A DNA stretch of 64,000 bases from an uncultured Paracoccaceae bacterium (lineage in GTDB: Bacteria; Pseudomonadota; Alphaproteobacteria; Rhodobacterales; Rhodobacteraceae): NCBI GenBank assembly GCA_945952025.1, contig CAMFGW010000001.1, positions 62,001 through 126,000 of the forward strand, read 5' to 3'. The position numbers and the translations under genes were made by a program. This document shows, one piece after another, positions 8,583 to 19,042 of the stretch; the first letter of the stretch is position 1; every line of letters starts with the position of its first letter. The notes beneath the pieces are model-generated. The model was not told the origin of the DNA, made no database searches, and saw only the letters and a list, made by a program, of their open reading frames with translations.

Positions 8583-9734
8583 TCAGGCGGCCGACGCGGC
8601 GATTTCCGCCTCGAAGGCCCAGTCGATCCAGGGCATCAGGGCGCTTATGTCGGCCGTTTCGACGGTCGCACCGCACCAGATGCGCAGGCCCGGCGGCGCG
8701 TCGCGGTAGGCGCCGACGTCCAGGGCGACACCGGCCTTTTCAAGCCGTTTGGCGACCGCCTTGGCAAAACCCGCGCCATCGGTGATTCGCGGATCGGTGA
8801 AGCGCAGGCAGACCGAGGTGGTCGAGGCCGTCGCCGGATCTTCGGCCAGGTTCGCGATCCAGTCGCGCGCGGCGACGAAATCGGCGATCACGCGGGCGTT
8901 GGCGTCCGAGCGCGCGACCAGCGCCGGCAGGCCGCCCAGCGCCTCGGCCCACTTCAGCGCGACGAGGTAGTCCTCGACGCAGAGCATGGAGGGGGTGTTG
9001 ATCGTCTCGCCCTCGAAAATGCCTTCGATCAGCTTGCCGCCCTTGGTCAGGCGGAAGATCTTGGGCATCGGCCAGGCCGGCGTGTGGCTTTCCAGCCGCT
9101 CGACCGCGCGGGGACCGAGGATCAGCATCCCATGCGCCCCCTCGCCGCCCAGCGCCTTCTGCCAGGAGAAGGTCACGACATCGAGCCGGTCCCAGGGCAG
9201 GTCCATGGCGAAGGCCGCGCTCGTCGCGTCGCAGATCGTCAGGCCCGCGCGGTCCCTCGCGATCCAGTCGCCATTCGGCACGCGCACGCCCGAGGTGGTG
9301 CCGTTCCAGGTGAAGATCACGTCGCGGGCGAAGTCGACCGTGCGAAGGTCCGGCAGCTGCCCATAGGGCGCCTTCAGGACGCGGGGGTCGAGTTTGAGCT
9401 GTTTCACGACATCGGTCGCCCAGCCTTCGCCAAAGCTTTCCCAGGCCAGCACGTCGACGCCACGCGGGCCCAGAAGCGACCAGAGCGCCATTTCGACGGC
9501 ACCGGTGTCCGAGGCGGGAACGATGGCGATGCGGTAGTCGGCGGGAACGCCAAGGACGGCACGGGTGCGGTCGATGGCTTCCTTCAGCCTGGCCTTGCCG
9601 ACAGACGCGCGGTGCGAGCGGCCAAGGGGCGCGTCGGACAGGAGGTCAGGGGAAAAGCCGGGGATCTTGGCGCAGGGGCCAGAGGAAAAGCGCGGGTTAG
9701 CCGGGCGCGCAGCCGGGGTCGGCAGGTCGGTCAT
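8583..9734 (-). CDS. serC: Phosphoserine transaminase
   Basis: PLP enzyme converting 3-phosphohydroxypyruvate and glutamate to O-phosphoserine; it also serves in pyridoxal phosphate synthesis. 383 residues, the alphaproteobacterial type (longer than the E. coli enzyme). It starts with [13 protein letters not shown], continues with the LGRSHRA segment, and holds the PLP lysine in [13 protein letters not shown]. It is the first gene of the serCA operon. A promoter-like TTGCGG-N17-TAGCCC lies about 50-80 bp upstream of the ATG. Confidence 0.96.
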   Translation of the reverse strand: MTDLPTPAARPANPRFSSGPCAKIPGFSPDLLSDAPLGRSHRASVGKARLKEAIDRTRAVLGVPADYRIAIVPASDTGAVEMALWSLLGPRGVDVLAWESFGEGWATDVVKQLKLDPRVLKAPYGQLPDLRTVDFARDVIFTWNGTTSGVRVPNGDWIARDRAGLTICDATSAAFAMDLPWDRLDVVTFSWQKALGGEGAHGMLILGPRAVERLESHTPAWPMPKIFRLTKGGKLIEGIFEGETINTPSMLCVEDYLVALKWAEALGGLPALVARSDANARVIADFVAARDWIANLAEDPATASTTSVCLRFTDPRITDGAGFAKAVAKRLEKAGVALDVGAYRDAPPGLRIWCGATVETADISALMPWIDWAFEAEIAASAA

Positions 9735-9785
9735 ACTATCCTTCCAGATATGTGCCCTTCGGTGGGGAAGGGTGTCCCGCCGACA

Positions 9786-9814
9786 GGGCTAGCGGGTCGG
9801 AGGGCATGCCGCAA
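9786..9814 (-). promoter_or_regulatory. Predicted promoter of serC-serA
   Basis: On the minus strand TTGCGG (9814-9809) and TAGCCC (9791-9786) are separated by exactly 17 bp, about 52 bp upstream of the serC start. The same arrangement (TTGnnn, 17 or 18 bp, TAGnCY) precedes leuB and the Gfo/Idh gene. Confidence 0.5.
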
Positions 9815-9933
9815 GCGGGATTTTGTCCAAAAGCGCCGCTACTTCACGAAAAAGCGACCGACTTCGCCGTGGCGATCCGGGACAGGCCGGCAGGCCCGTG
9901 GTATGGTCCCGCGCAATTGGGGGAGGGGGCACC

Positions 9934-10575
9934 ATGACACTCAAGCTGATCGGCTCCGGCTTCGGCCGGACAGGGACGATGTCGACCAAACTCGCGCTTG
10001 AAAAACTTGGGTTCGGCCCCACCCACCACATGATCGAGGTCATCGAAAACCCGGCGCAGCAGCCCCACTGGGACGCCTATGCACGGGGCGACAAGATGGA
10101 CTGGGCCCGCGTCTTCACCGGCTACAACAGTCAGGTCGACTTTCCCGGCGCCGCCGTGTGGGAACAGCTGATCGCGGCCTTCCCCGCCGCCAAGGTCATC
10201 CATACCGAACGGCCCGAGGAAGAGTGGTGGGCCAGCTTCTCGACCACCATCGGCAAGTTCTTCGACAAGCGCACCGAACTGGCCCTGCCGCCGCCGATCG
10301 CCGCACTCTTTTCGACCATGGACCGGATCCTGGTCGACGGCGTGTTCGGCGGGCTCGACAAGGCGACGGCGATCAGTGCCTACCGGCGCAACAACGCAAA
10401 GGTCCGCGCCACCATCCCGGCCGAGCGCCTCTTGGTGTTTTCGCCCGTCGACGGATGGGAGCCGCTCTGCCGGTTCGTCGGCGCCGCCGTGCCGGACGAG
10501 CCCTTCCCCCGCAGCAATGCCCGCGATGAATTCTGGGCCCATTTCGGCGGCGAGCCGCCCGACCCGGCCGGCTGA
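9934..10575 (+). CDS. Sulfotransferase family protein
   Basis: P-loop-like sulfotransferase of the Sulfotransfer_4 type, expected to move a sulfuryl group from PAPS to an unknown acceptor. 213 residues. The N-terminal GSGFGRTGTMS is the PAPS 5'-phosphosulfate loop. HTERPEEEWW and SAYRRNNAKVR (the 3'-phosphate region) follow, then LLVFSPVDGWEPLCRF, a family hallmark. ATG 9934 is chosen for the purine-rich GGGGGAGGGGGC upstream. Related proteins are common in marine alphaproteobacteria; the acceptor cannot be inferred. Confidence 0.85.
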   Translation: MTLKLIGSGFGRTGTMSTKLALEKLGFGPTHHMIEVIENPAQQPHWDAYARGDKMDWARVFTGYNSQVDFPGAAVWEQLIAAFPAAKVIHTERPEEEWWASFSTTIGKFFDKRTELALPPPIAALFSTMDRILVDGVFGGLDKATAISAYRRNNAKVRATIPAERLLVFSPVDGWEPLCRFVGAAVPDEPFPRSNARDEFWAHFGGEPPDPAG

Positions 10576-10718
10576 TCGCCGCGCCTAACTGTCGCGCCCG
10601 CCCGCCGCGCCTGACCGCCTCGACGAGCCGTGGCGCCAGGGACCGATTTGGCACTGGCCAGCCGCCCCGCTTCTGGCTAGAGCGGTCGCCGACAGACCCT
10701 GACCGGACGATCCTTATC

Positions 10719-11597
10719 GTGCATGTCGCCACCCTGCTTGCAAATCCCGCCCGCGCGGACCTTGACCGGACCACGGTCGAGGCGGTCCGTGACGGCTGGG
10801 GCGGCGGCGAGGTCCGCTGGCTTTCGCCCGGCATCGCCGCCGAGTTCGACCTGCCCGCCGCCCCCGGCACGCTCTGGCAGCGGTGGGAAGAATTGCAGGC
10901 GACGGGCATCGACCTGGCGCTTCAGCCCGCCGGGGGACGGGAAAAGCGGGTGCTGGTCGCGGACATGGATTCGACCATGATCGGGCAGGAATGCATTGAC
11001 GAACTGGGCGAGCGCGCCGGGTTCGGGCCGAAGATCGCCTCGATCACCAGGCGGGCGATGAATGGCGAACTGGATTTCGAATCGGCCCTGACCGAGCGGG
11101 TCGCGCTGATGAAGGGCCTGCCGGTCGCGACCATTGCCGAGGTTCTGGCCGACCGGATCACGCTGACGCCCGGCGGCCCCACGCTGATCGCGACGATGAA
11201 GGCGCGGGGGGCCTGGACGGCGCTGGTGTCTGGGGGCTTCACCGCCTTCACCGGCCCGGTCACGGCGCGGCTCGGGTTCGACGAGAACCGGGCGAACCGG
11301 CTGGAAGAGGCGGACGGTCGGCTGACCGGCCGCGTCCTTCCGCCCATCCTCGGCCGTCAAGCCAAGGTCGATGCGGTCCATGAGATCGCTGCGGCGCGCG
11401 GAGTGACGCCGGCCGAGGTGCTGGCGGTCGGCGACGGGGCGAACGATCTGGGGATGTTGCAACTGGCCGGGACCGGGGTAGCGCTACATGCCAAGCCCTC
11501 GGTTGCGGCCCAGTGTTCGGTGCGGCTGAACCATACCGACCTGACGGGGCTTTTGTACCTGCAAGGGATCGCGGCCCGGGATTTCGTGGAATGCTGA
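10719..11597 (+). CDS. serB: Phosphoserine phosphatase
   Basis: HAD-superfamily enzyme completing serine synthesis by hydrolysing O-phosphoserine. 292 residues; the first 75 or so form the variable N-terminal domain usual in proteobacterial SerB. HAD motifs are clear: DMDSTM (catalytic Asp and general acid Asp), VSGGFT, and GDGANDLGML. It starts with GTG at 10719. With serC and serA 1 kb away on the opposite strand, the whole pathway lies inside 5 kb. The stop overlaps the TSUP permease start by 7 nt. Confidence 0.94.
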   Translation: MHVATLLANPARADLDRTTVEAVRDGWGGGEVRWLSPGIAAEFDLPAAPGTLWQRWEELQATGIDLALQPAGGREKRVLVADMDSTMIGQECIDELGERAGFGPKIASITRRAMNGELDFESALTERVALMKGLPVATIAEVLADRITLTPGGPTLIATMKARGAWTALVSGGFTAFTGPVTARLGFDENRANRLEEADGRLTGRVLPPILGRQAKVDAVHEIAAARGVTPAEVLAVGDGANDLGMLQLAGTGVALHAKPSVAAQCSVRLNHTDLTGLLYLQGIAARDFVEC

Positions 11598-12343
11598 CGT
11601 TCGACATCATCCTGTTCCTGCTTGGCGCGGCGTTCGTCGCTGGCTTCGTCGATGCGATTGCCGGGGGCGGCGGGCTCATCACGGTGCCGGCGCTGCTGCT
11701 CGCGGGGCTGCCGCCGGTGCAAGCGCTGGCCACGAACAAGGTGCAGGGCACGTTCGGGGCCGGGACGGCAGCGCTGACCTATGCGCGGCGGGGGCTGGTC
11801 GACCTGCGCGCCCAGCGGCTCGAGGCGGCGCTGGCCCTTGCCGCGGCCTTCGCGGGCTCGATGCTGGTGCCCTACCTCCCGACCGCGACCTTCCGGCTGA
11901 TCCTGCCGGTCCTCCTGATCGGCATCGCGCTGTTCTTCGCGCTGAAGCCCGGCCTGACCGACGCCGACCGCCACCGCCGCCTGTCTCCCGCCGCCTTCAC
12001 CGCGATCTTCGTTCCGGGGATTGCGCTTTATGACGGGCTGGTGGGGCCCGGCACCGGGTCCTTCTTCATGATCGGCTTCGTGCTTCTGGCGGGGTTCGGG
12101 GTGCTGAAAGCCACGGCGCACACCAAGCTTTTGAACTTCGCTTCGAACATCGGTTCGGTCCTTGCCTTTAGCCTGCAGGGCGCGCCGCTCTGGGCGCTTG
12201 GCCTTGGCATGGGGGTGGCGCAGGCGGCCGGCGCGCGGCTCGGCAGCCATTTCGCCATGAAGAATGGGGCGAGGCTCATCAAGCCGCTTCTGGTCCTGAC
12301 CTCGACCGCGATGGCGCTGAGGCTGATCTGGCAGATGATCTAG
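11591..12343 (+). CDS. TSUP (TauE/SafE) family membrane permease
   Basis: Integral membrane protein of the sulfite exporter TauE/SafE family, which moves small sulfur-containing or organic anions. 250 residues with about eight hydrophobic segments in two repeats. The first repeat contains GFVDAIAGGGGLITVPALLLAGLPP and NKVQGTFG; the second contains GLVGPGTGSFFMIGFVL and AHTKLLNFASN. Both are the family signature. It overlaps serB and is probably co-transcribed with it; whether it exports sulfite, or anything linked to the nearby sulfotransferase, is speculation. Confidence 0.88.
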   Translation: MLTFDIILFLLGAAFVAGFVDAIAGGGGLITVPALLLAGLPPVQALATNKVQGTFGAGTAALTYARRGLVDLRAQRLEAALALAAAFAGSMLVPYLPTATFRLILPVLLIGIALFFALKPGLTDADRHRRLSPAAFTAIFVPGIALYDGLVGPGTGSFFMIGFVLLAGFGVLKATAHTKLLNFASNIGSVLAFSLQGAPLWALGLGMGVAQAAGARLGSHFAMKNGARLIKPLLVLTSTAMALRLIWQMI

Positions 12344-12360
12344 GGGCGGCTTTCCGGCGC

Positions 12361-12585
12361 GAGTGGCAGGGGCCATCGCCTCTGTCATGCGATGGCTTTT
12401 CCCCCTGTCGCGGCGATGGCCCCAAAGGCCATCGGCCAGCGCCCGCCCCGCCCATGGCGGGCGCTATGCGCCCACCGGGGCAGGCGCTGGCCTTTTGTGG
12501 GTTCAGGACATCAGCGGTCCAGCGGCACCGTTCCCACGCGGCCGGGGGAAACGCGGGTCGCGTTTCCTTTTCCCGACCGGCCCGG
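12361..12585 (+). repeat. Structured intergenic repeat copy R2 (forward)
   Basis: Full-length copy between the convergent TSUP and asparaginase genes. Stem II is CGATGGCC, CCAAA loop, GGCCATCG (about 12413-12434), a different sequence from R4 but still paired. The central hairpin has outer arms GGCCAGCGCCCGCCCC and GGGGCAGGCGCTGGCC. The terminal hairpin is GGAAACGCG, GGT loop, CGCGTTTCC, enclosed by GGCCGGG/CCGACC-type arms. No open reading frame of note. Confidence 0.93.
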
Positions 12586-12612
12586 CGCCCGAAGTGTCGT
12601 CTGCTGCCCCCC

Positions 12613-13605
12613 TCAGGCGAACCCGGGCGCCAGCCGCAGTCCCCCGGTCACGATCCCGCGCCAGTTCTTCTGGGGTCCGGTCAGGTATTTCGCGACCAGC
12701 GGGTGGGCGGCATCCAGAAGCCCGGTCCTGACCAGAAGCGCCGTGATCGCGGCTTCGGAGGCGCGTGTCGCGCCGTCCATGACCTTCAGCGCGATGCCGA
12801 TGCCCTTTTCGGGCGCGATGGCGATGAAGACGGCCTCGGCGCCGGTCTTGACCGCGACGCGGCCGCCCATCGCGCGCATCAGTTCGGTGCAGGCGCGCCC
12901 CTCGCCCGCGACAAGCTCGGGGTGCGCGGTCATCGAACGGACGAGCCTGTGGGCCGCCGCATCGCGCACGCTGCCGGTTTCGGGGGCGTTGGCGAAGAAG
13001 GCCATCGCGCGGCCGAGCCCGTGGAGCGACAGGGCGAAGTTCGGGGCCGAACAGCCGTCGATGCCGAAGCCGGGGCTGGTCTCGCCCGCCACCTCTTCGG
13101 TCGCGGCCAGGACGGCGCGCTGCACCGGATGGTCAGGCTCGACATATTCCGCCCCGCCCTTCAGGTGCTGGTTCAGGGTCAGGAACCCGGCATGCTTGCC
13201 CGAACAGTTGTTGTGCAGCTGGCAGGGCCGCCCGTGATAGCGGTAAAGCGCGTCGCGCGCGGTCGGGTCGAAGGGCATGTGCGCGCCGCAGCGCAGGTCA
13301 CGCTCGCCCATCCCCAGGCCCTTCAGCCAGGTCTTGACGGCGGTGGTGTGGATCTCGGCCCCTTGATGGCTTGCACAGGCAAGCGCCAGTTGCGCGTCGG
13401 TCAGCCCCGCCGCCCCGGCCGCGCCGCTTTCCAGAAGCGGCAGCGCCTGGATCATCTTGCACGAGGATCGCGGGAAGATCGCCGCTGCTGGGTCGCCCCA
13501 GGCCTCTGTGATCTGGCCCCCCGGCCCGCAGATCACCGCGTGCCCCATGTGAACGCCTTCGAGCCTGCCGCCCCGCCACAATTCGATCATCGGCACAACG
13601 CTCAT
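12613..13605 (-). CDS. L-asparaginase, AnsA / type II rhizobial family
   Basis: Asparaginase of the PF06089 family (related to the Rhizobium etli enzyme), hydrolysing asparagine to aspartate and ammonia. 330 residues, normal. The nucleophile region is PRSSCKMIQALPLL (Ser-x-x-Lys). NNCSGKHAG and GIDGCSAP hold the Cys, Lys and Cys positions reported to bind zinc in ReAV. No signal peptide, so cytoplasmic. ATG 13605 is preferred over GTG 13611 (AAAGGGG upstream). It is transcribed toward repeat R2. Confidence 0.9.
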   Translation of the reverse strand: MSVVPMIELWRGGRLEGVHMGHAVICGPGGQITEAWGDPAAAIFPRSSCKMIQALPLLESGAAGAAGLTDAQLALACASHQGAEIHTTAVKTWLKGLGMGERDLRCGAHMPFDPTARDALYRYHGRPCQLHNNCSGKHAGFLTLNQHLKGGAEYVEPDHPVQRAVLAATEEVAGETSPGFGIDGCSAPNFALSLHGLGRAMAFFANAPETGSVRDAAAHRLVRSMTAHPELVAGEGRACTELMRAMGGRVAVKTGAEAVFIAIAPEKGIGIALKVMDGATRASEAAITALLVRTGLLDAAHPLVAKYLTGPQKNWRGIVTGGLRLAPGFA

Positions 13606-13775
13606 GCCCACCCCTTTCAGTCAGCGAAAAACCGCCCGGACGCCCGCGCCCGGCCCCTTTTCCAAGAGCCTTACTATGCGCTATGGTCCGGCGAAAGAGA
13701 ACCGGGCCTGCAAGGCGACCCCGAAGGGGGCGGACGGCGCAGCCCCGGCGGACCCCAGGCAGGAGACACGCCCCG

Positions 13776-14309
13776 ATGTTTTTCACCAAAAAGGCCCACT
13801 CGCTGGCCGTCCTTTTCGTGCTCGCCGCCCTGCCGGCCGGGGCGCAGCAGACCTCGACGAACCGCGTGGCCACCAATACCGCCTGGTCGACCTTCGTCGA
13901 TGGCAAGCCCAAGCAGTGCTGGGTCGTGGCCGCGCCCTCGCAGTCGGAGAATACACGTGGCGGCAAGGCCGTGTCGGTCAGCCGGGGCGAGATCCGGCTG
14001 TTCGTGACCTACCGGCAGAGGGCGAAGGGCGAGGTTTCCTTCGCCGGCGGCTATCCGTTCGCGCCAAGCTCGACGGTGGTGCTGGATGTCGGCGGGGCGA
14101 AGTTTTCGCTTTATCCCGACAGCAGCGCCAAGGACTGGGCCTGGTCCGGCTCGGCCGATGACGATGCCAAGATCGTGGCCGCGCTCAAGGGCGGCAGCAA
14201 CGCCACGTTGACGGCGAAATCGGCCAAGGGCACGCAGACGGTTGATACCTTCTCGCTCTCGGGCTTTTCGGCGGCGGTGGACGAAGCTGCCAAGCAGTGC
14301 GCGAATTGA
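13776..14309 (+). CDS. Invasion-associated locus B (IalB) family secreted protein
   Basis: Periplasmic protein of the IalB family (PF06776), named from Bartonella but widespread and of unknown function in free-living alphaproteobacteria. 177 residues. A Sec signal peptide is visible (hydrophobic core AVLFVLAALPAG, predicted cleavage near AGA-QQ). The mature part has AWSTFVDGKPKQCWVVAAPS and EIRLFVTYRQ, typical of the family, with two cysteines (one in KQCW, one at the end in AKQC). ATG 13776 has AGGAGA 9 nt upstream. It overlaps the next gene by 13 nt. Confidence 0.83.
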   Translation: MFFTKKAHSLAVLFVLAALPAGAQQTSTNRVATNTAWSTFVDGKPKQCWVVAAPSQSENTRGGKAVSVSRGEIRLFVTYRQRAKGEVSFAGGYPFAPSSTVVLDVGGAKFSLYPDSSAKDWAWSGSADDDAKIVAALKGGSNATLTAKSAKGTQTVDTFSLSGFSAAVDEAAKQCAN

Positions 14310-15079
14310 CGGCCAAGCCGTCGCTTGCCCACCTTGAGGCGATCGCCCAGGGGGCGGCCGCGGCGGCGATGGGCTTCTGGCGCGGGCGGCTCGGGGTCGA
14401 GTTCAAGGCGGATGAAAGCCCGGTGACCCAGGCCGACCGCGCGGTCCCCCCCGAAGTGCGCCGCCTGATCGCCGCGCAGTTCCCCGGCGACGGAATCTAT
14501 GGCGAGGAAGGCGGCCGCAGCGTCGGCGAGACGGGCGCCCTGTGGGTCATCGACCCGATCGACGGCACGCGCAGCTTCCTGTCCGGCCATCCGATGTTCG
14601 GCTTCCTCTTGACCTACCTTGCGGGTGGCCAGCCGCGCCTGTCTGCCGTCGGCCTGCCGGCCCTGGCCGAGATCTACCTGGCAGAACGCGGCAAGGGCGC
14701 CTTCTGTCGGGGCGAAAGGCTCAGGACCTCGGGCCAGACCAAACTGTCGGACACGATCCTTTACCTGCAAGAGGCCGAAAAGGTCTGGCGCGGTCATCCC
14801 GACCTGTTTGCCCGGCTGATGTCCACGGGCTCGACCCGGCGGATGGCCTATGATGCCGGGGCCTACACGCTTCTGGCGCGGGGCCATGTCGACCTGGTGA
14901 TCGACTATGACCTGCAACCCTACGATTACCTGGCCGTGTCGCTGCTGGTCGAAGAGGCGGGCGGCGTGATGACCGACTGGCGGGGCGGCCGCCTGTCGAT
15001 GGGCGAAGGGATCGCGACCGTCGCTGCGGCCACGCCGGAACTGCATGCCGCAGCCCTGGCGCTGATTCACGGCGCCTGA
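14297..15079 (+). CDS. Inositol monophosphatase family phosphatase, histidinol-phosphatase (HisN)-like
   Basis: Mg-dependent phosphatase of the IMPase/FIG superfamily. 260 residues. Metal-site motifs: GEEGG, WVIDPIDGTRSF (the DPxDGT motif). The C-terminal DYDLQPYDYLAVSLLVEEAGG has the PYD signature that marks HisN-type histidinol-phosphate phosphatases rather than SuhB. Histidinol phosphatase is therefore the best guess, though bisphosphate nucleotidase activity is possible. It starts with GTG 14297, 13 nt inside the IalB gene. Its 3' end overlaps the mscS pseudogene by 13 nt. Confidence 0.83.
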   Translation: MRELTAKPSLAHLEAIAQGAAAAAMGFWRGRLGVEFKADESPVTQADRAVPPEVRRLIAAQFPGDGIYGEEGGRSVGETGALWVIDPIDGTRSFLSGHPMFGFLLTYLAGGQPRLSAVGLPALAEIYLAERGKGAFCRGERLRTSGQTKLSDTILYLQEAEKVWRGHPDLFARLMSTGSTRRMAYDAGAYTLLARGHVDLVIDYDLQPYDYLAVSLLVEEAGGVMTDWRGGRLSMGEGIATVAAATPELHAAALALIHGA

Positions 15080-16395
15080 GGCGTGGGCGACGGCGCGGCG
15101 GCGCTGGTCGGCACCGCCGATCCCGGCAGCACCTTCACCTCGCGTTGCGGGAAGGGGATGGTGATGCCCTGCGTCTTGAACGCATCCCACAGCGCCAGAT
15201 AGACGAGCCCCGCACGCTCATCAGCCCTTCGGCAGGGTCGCGGATCCAGAAGCGCAGGACATAATCGACCGAACTGTCGCCAAAGCCGGTGATGTGGCAG
15301 ACGACCGGCCATTCCTTCAGCACCCGGCCCGCGGGCATCGCCGCCTCGACGGCGATCTGGCGGACCTCATGGGGATCGTCGTCATAGCTTGCCCCGAAAG
15401 ACAGGTCGATGCGGACGAATTCGTTGGAGCGCGACCAGTTGACCACCTGCCCGGTGATCTTGTCTTCGTTGGGCAGAAGGTATTCCTTGCCGTCCCGCGT
15501 CACCACAGAGACATATCGCGCGCCCAGGCTCTCGATCCAGCCGAAGGTGTCGCCGATCGAGATGATCGTCGCCGGGCTTCACCGATTTGTCGAGCAGGAT
15601 GATGAAGCCCGACACGAGGTTCGACACCACCTTTGCAGGCCGAAGCCTTGCCCCACGCCTCCCGCGCCCGACAGGAAGGCCAGGCCGGTCAGGTCGAAGC
15701 CTACCGCCTTCAGCCCGATGAAAAGCGCCGCGGAATAGAGCACGACCTGAAGGATCTTGACGGCAAGCACGCGAAGCGACGGGCTGAGGCCCTGGTTGGC
15801 GCGGATCCGGGCGCCGAGGTTTCCGGTCAGAGAGCGCGCACCGATGAACAAAAGGCCGGTCGCCACGGCGGCCTTCAGGATGGTCAGCGGCGATATGGTC
15901 GATTCGCCGAAGGTGACGGCCGCATGGTCCAGCACCCTGGCCGCATCGTCGAGATAGCCGGTGAAATAGAGGGTTGCGTAGGCCGTGGTGCCCAGGACCA
16001 CGACCCTTTGAAGCAGGCGGTTCCTCACCGTCTGGGCCGCGTTCCGGATCAGGAGTCAGGCCGTGGCAATGGTCGCAGCCTGTGCGAGCAGGTAGCGCCG
16101 CGATGGAAAGGTATAGACGACCGCGAAGGCACCCGTTGCGAGCCAGGCAAGCAGTGTGAAGACCGCCAGCGCAGCATTCGATGCAGGATGACGAAGGCGC
16201 GAAGCTGCGCCCTGCTGCGCCCCGGCTTGGACAGGGCTCATGCCTCGATCCGGGGGGCAGGCCAGCGGGCGAGCACGAAGGTCAGGATCGCCAGAAGGAC
16301 CAGGGTGAGGAACTGCGCCCGCAGGTGCGGCAGGCTCAGGCGACCCACGCTACGCTGAAGTTGGTCGCCGAACTCGCTCAGCCATCAGATTTTTG
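15067..16395 (-). pseudogene. Mechanosensitive ion channel (MscS family), decayed
   Basis: Remains of a small-conductance mechanosensitive channel. Reading across frames gives the expected order: N-terminal RLSLPHLRAQ and transmembrane segments, FALGLE-type helix region IGLKAVGFDLTGLAFLSGAGGVGQGFGLQ, KVVSNLVSGFIILLDKS, the beta domain GWIESLGARYVSVVTRDGKEYLLPNE, and the C-terminal FWIRDPAEGL...ALWDAFKTQGITIPFPQREV. Lesions seen: in-frame TGA at 16238-16240 and 16056-16058, and frame changes near 16170, 15634, 15569 and 15210. Those at 15634 and 15210 look like single-base losses in short A and G runs. The N-terminal start is not found. Neighbouring genes are intact. Confidence 0.85.
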
Positions 16396-16461
16396 TGTCC
16401 GTTTCTGGTCCCATACCCCCCGCCTCTGCCCACTTGAGCCCGTCGGCGGCCGCATGACAAG

Positions 16462-16502
16462 GGGCATGGGGCAAAGGGCATGGGGCAAAGGGCATGGGGA
16501 AA
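16462..16502 (+). repeat. 14-bp tandem repeat, nearly three units
   Basis: The unit GGGCATGGGGCAAA occurs perfectly at 16462-16475 and 16476-16489, and a third time at 16490-16502 lacking the C. It lies in the 330-bp gap between the mscS pseudogene and leuC. The rest of that gap holds only a weak 28-codon ORF. No repeat of the R1-R6 family is present there. Confidence 0.85.
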
Positions 16503-16576
16503 GACATCCGGCATCTGGCATCGCCGACGGGCCAACACTGCTTGAAAGACCAGGCCGCAAGGCGTATTTGCAGCCC

Positions 16577-16663
16577 ATGATGCGCTTTTTCGACATGGAC
16601 GACCGCGCGCGCCTGCCCTGGCGATTCTTCGGCGCGACCATTTCGATCCTCGCCCGCGCCTGA
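16577..16663 (+). CDS. Possible small ORF upstream of leuC (28 codons)
   Basis: ATG 16577 to TGA 16663 encodes a 28-residue peptide beginning [18 protein letters not shown] and ending ISILARA. It ends 65 bp before leuC. It has only two leucine codons and no strong terminator/antiterminator pair, so it is not a classical leucine attenuator peptide. A short GCGCC/GGCGC hairpin overlaps its stop. The ribosome-binding site is weak. It could be a regulatory uORF or chance; I do not recognise it. Confidence 0.25.
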   Translation: MMRFFDMDDRARLPWRFFGATISILARA

Positions 16664-16728
16664 CAGGCGCCGGGGCGCGATTGCCCAATTCCGACGCCTT
16701 TCCCTTCATCCATCAGACGGAAACCATC

Positions 16729-18147
<1,419 letters not shown>

Positions 18148-18155
18148 GGAAGAGA

Positions 18156-18764
18156 ATGATGGACAAATTCACTACCCTGACCGGCATCGCGGCGCCCATG
18201 CCGCTGGTCAACATCGACACCGACATGATCATCCCCAAGCAGTTCCTGAAGACGATCAAGCGTTCGGGGCTGGGCAAGAACCTGTTCGACGAGATGCGCT
18301 ACAATGACGACGGGTCCGAAAAGCCCGAGTTCGTCCTGAACCAGCCGGCCTACCGGCAGGCGCAGATCATCGTTGCGGGTGACAATTTCGGCTGCGGCTC
18401 GTCGCGCGAACATGCGCCCTGGGCGCTCTTGGACTTCGGCATCCGGGCGGTCATCTCGACCTCTTACGCCGACATCTTCTACAACAACTGCTTCAAGAAC
18501 GGCATCCTGCCGGTCGTCCTGCCCGCCGAGGCGGTCGCAAAGCTGATGGACGACGCCCGCAATGGCGCGAACGCCCGCATCACCATCGACCTTCAGGCGC
18601 AGACCGTGACCGGGGCCGACGGGCAGAGCTACAGCTTCGAGATCGACCCTTTCAAGAAAGAGGTTCTGCTGAACGGGCTCGACGATATCGGCCTGACCAT
18701 GCAGAAGGCCAGCGCCATCGCGGATTTCGAGAAGTCGGCCGCGCAATCGCGTCCCTGGGTCTGA
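18156..18764 (+). CDS. leuD: 3-isopropylmalate dehydratase small subunit
   Basis: Swivelling-domain partner of LeuC. 202 residues, normal. It begins [23 protein letters not shown] and has the substrate-binding [27 protein letters not shown] motif. The ribosome-binding site AAGGA lies 5 nt upstream and the gene is coupled to leuC. A GC-rich hairpin 25 bp after the stop probably ends the transcript. Confidence 0.96.
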   Translation: MMDKFTTLTGIAAPMPLVNIDTDMIIPKQFLKTIKRSGLGKNLFDEMRYNDDGSEKPEFVLNQPAYRQAQIIVAGDNFGCGSSREHAPWALLDFGIRAVISTSYADIFYNNCFKNGILPVVLPAEAVAKLMDDARNGANARITIDLQAQTVTGADGQSYSFEIDPFKKEVLLNGLDDIGLTMQKASAIADFEKSAAQSRPWV

Positions 18765-18788
18765 GTGCCACCTCTGCCACAACATATG

Positions 18789-18810
18789 GGGCCGCCCTGA
18801 CCGGCGGCCC
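18789..18810 (+). terminator. Hairpin downstream of leuD
   Basis: GGGCCGCC (18789-18796), CTGACC loop, GGCGGCCC (18803-18810): a perfect 8-bp stem, followed by TATTCC rather than a full T-run. The rest of the 278-bp gap before the next gene shows nothing recognisable. Confidence 0.6.
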
Positions 18811-19042
18811 TATTCCTGCCACATTCCTGCCACCCGAACGGCCCAGGAATGATGCAAAGGCGCACCAGTTCGTCCCACAAAAAGCCCGAATCCTTAGCCT
18901 AAGATTAACCCAAGATTGCCAGGGGGAGTCGAATTGGGCAAAATCGTGGCAAGAATAAGGCAGGCTGCCACAATTGGCGGGACTGCAACGAACGGGGGGC
19001 GCGGCATCGAACCGTGTCCCGTGAGGTTGAGGGCCTAGGGCA

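Noticed and set aside
16462-16502. Possible CRISPR array
   Set aside because: Units are 14 bp, adjacent and without spacers; no cas genes in the window.
16577-16663. Classical leucine attenuator peptide before leuC
   Set aside because: Only two leucine codons in 28 and no clear terminator with competing antiterminator.
18811-19042. tRNA or small RNA gene in the gap after leuD
   Set aside because: A GGCATCGAACCGTG stretch resembles a T-loop but no acceptor or anticodon stems can be drawn around it.
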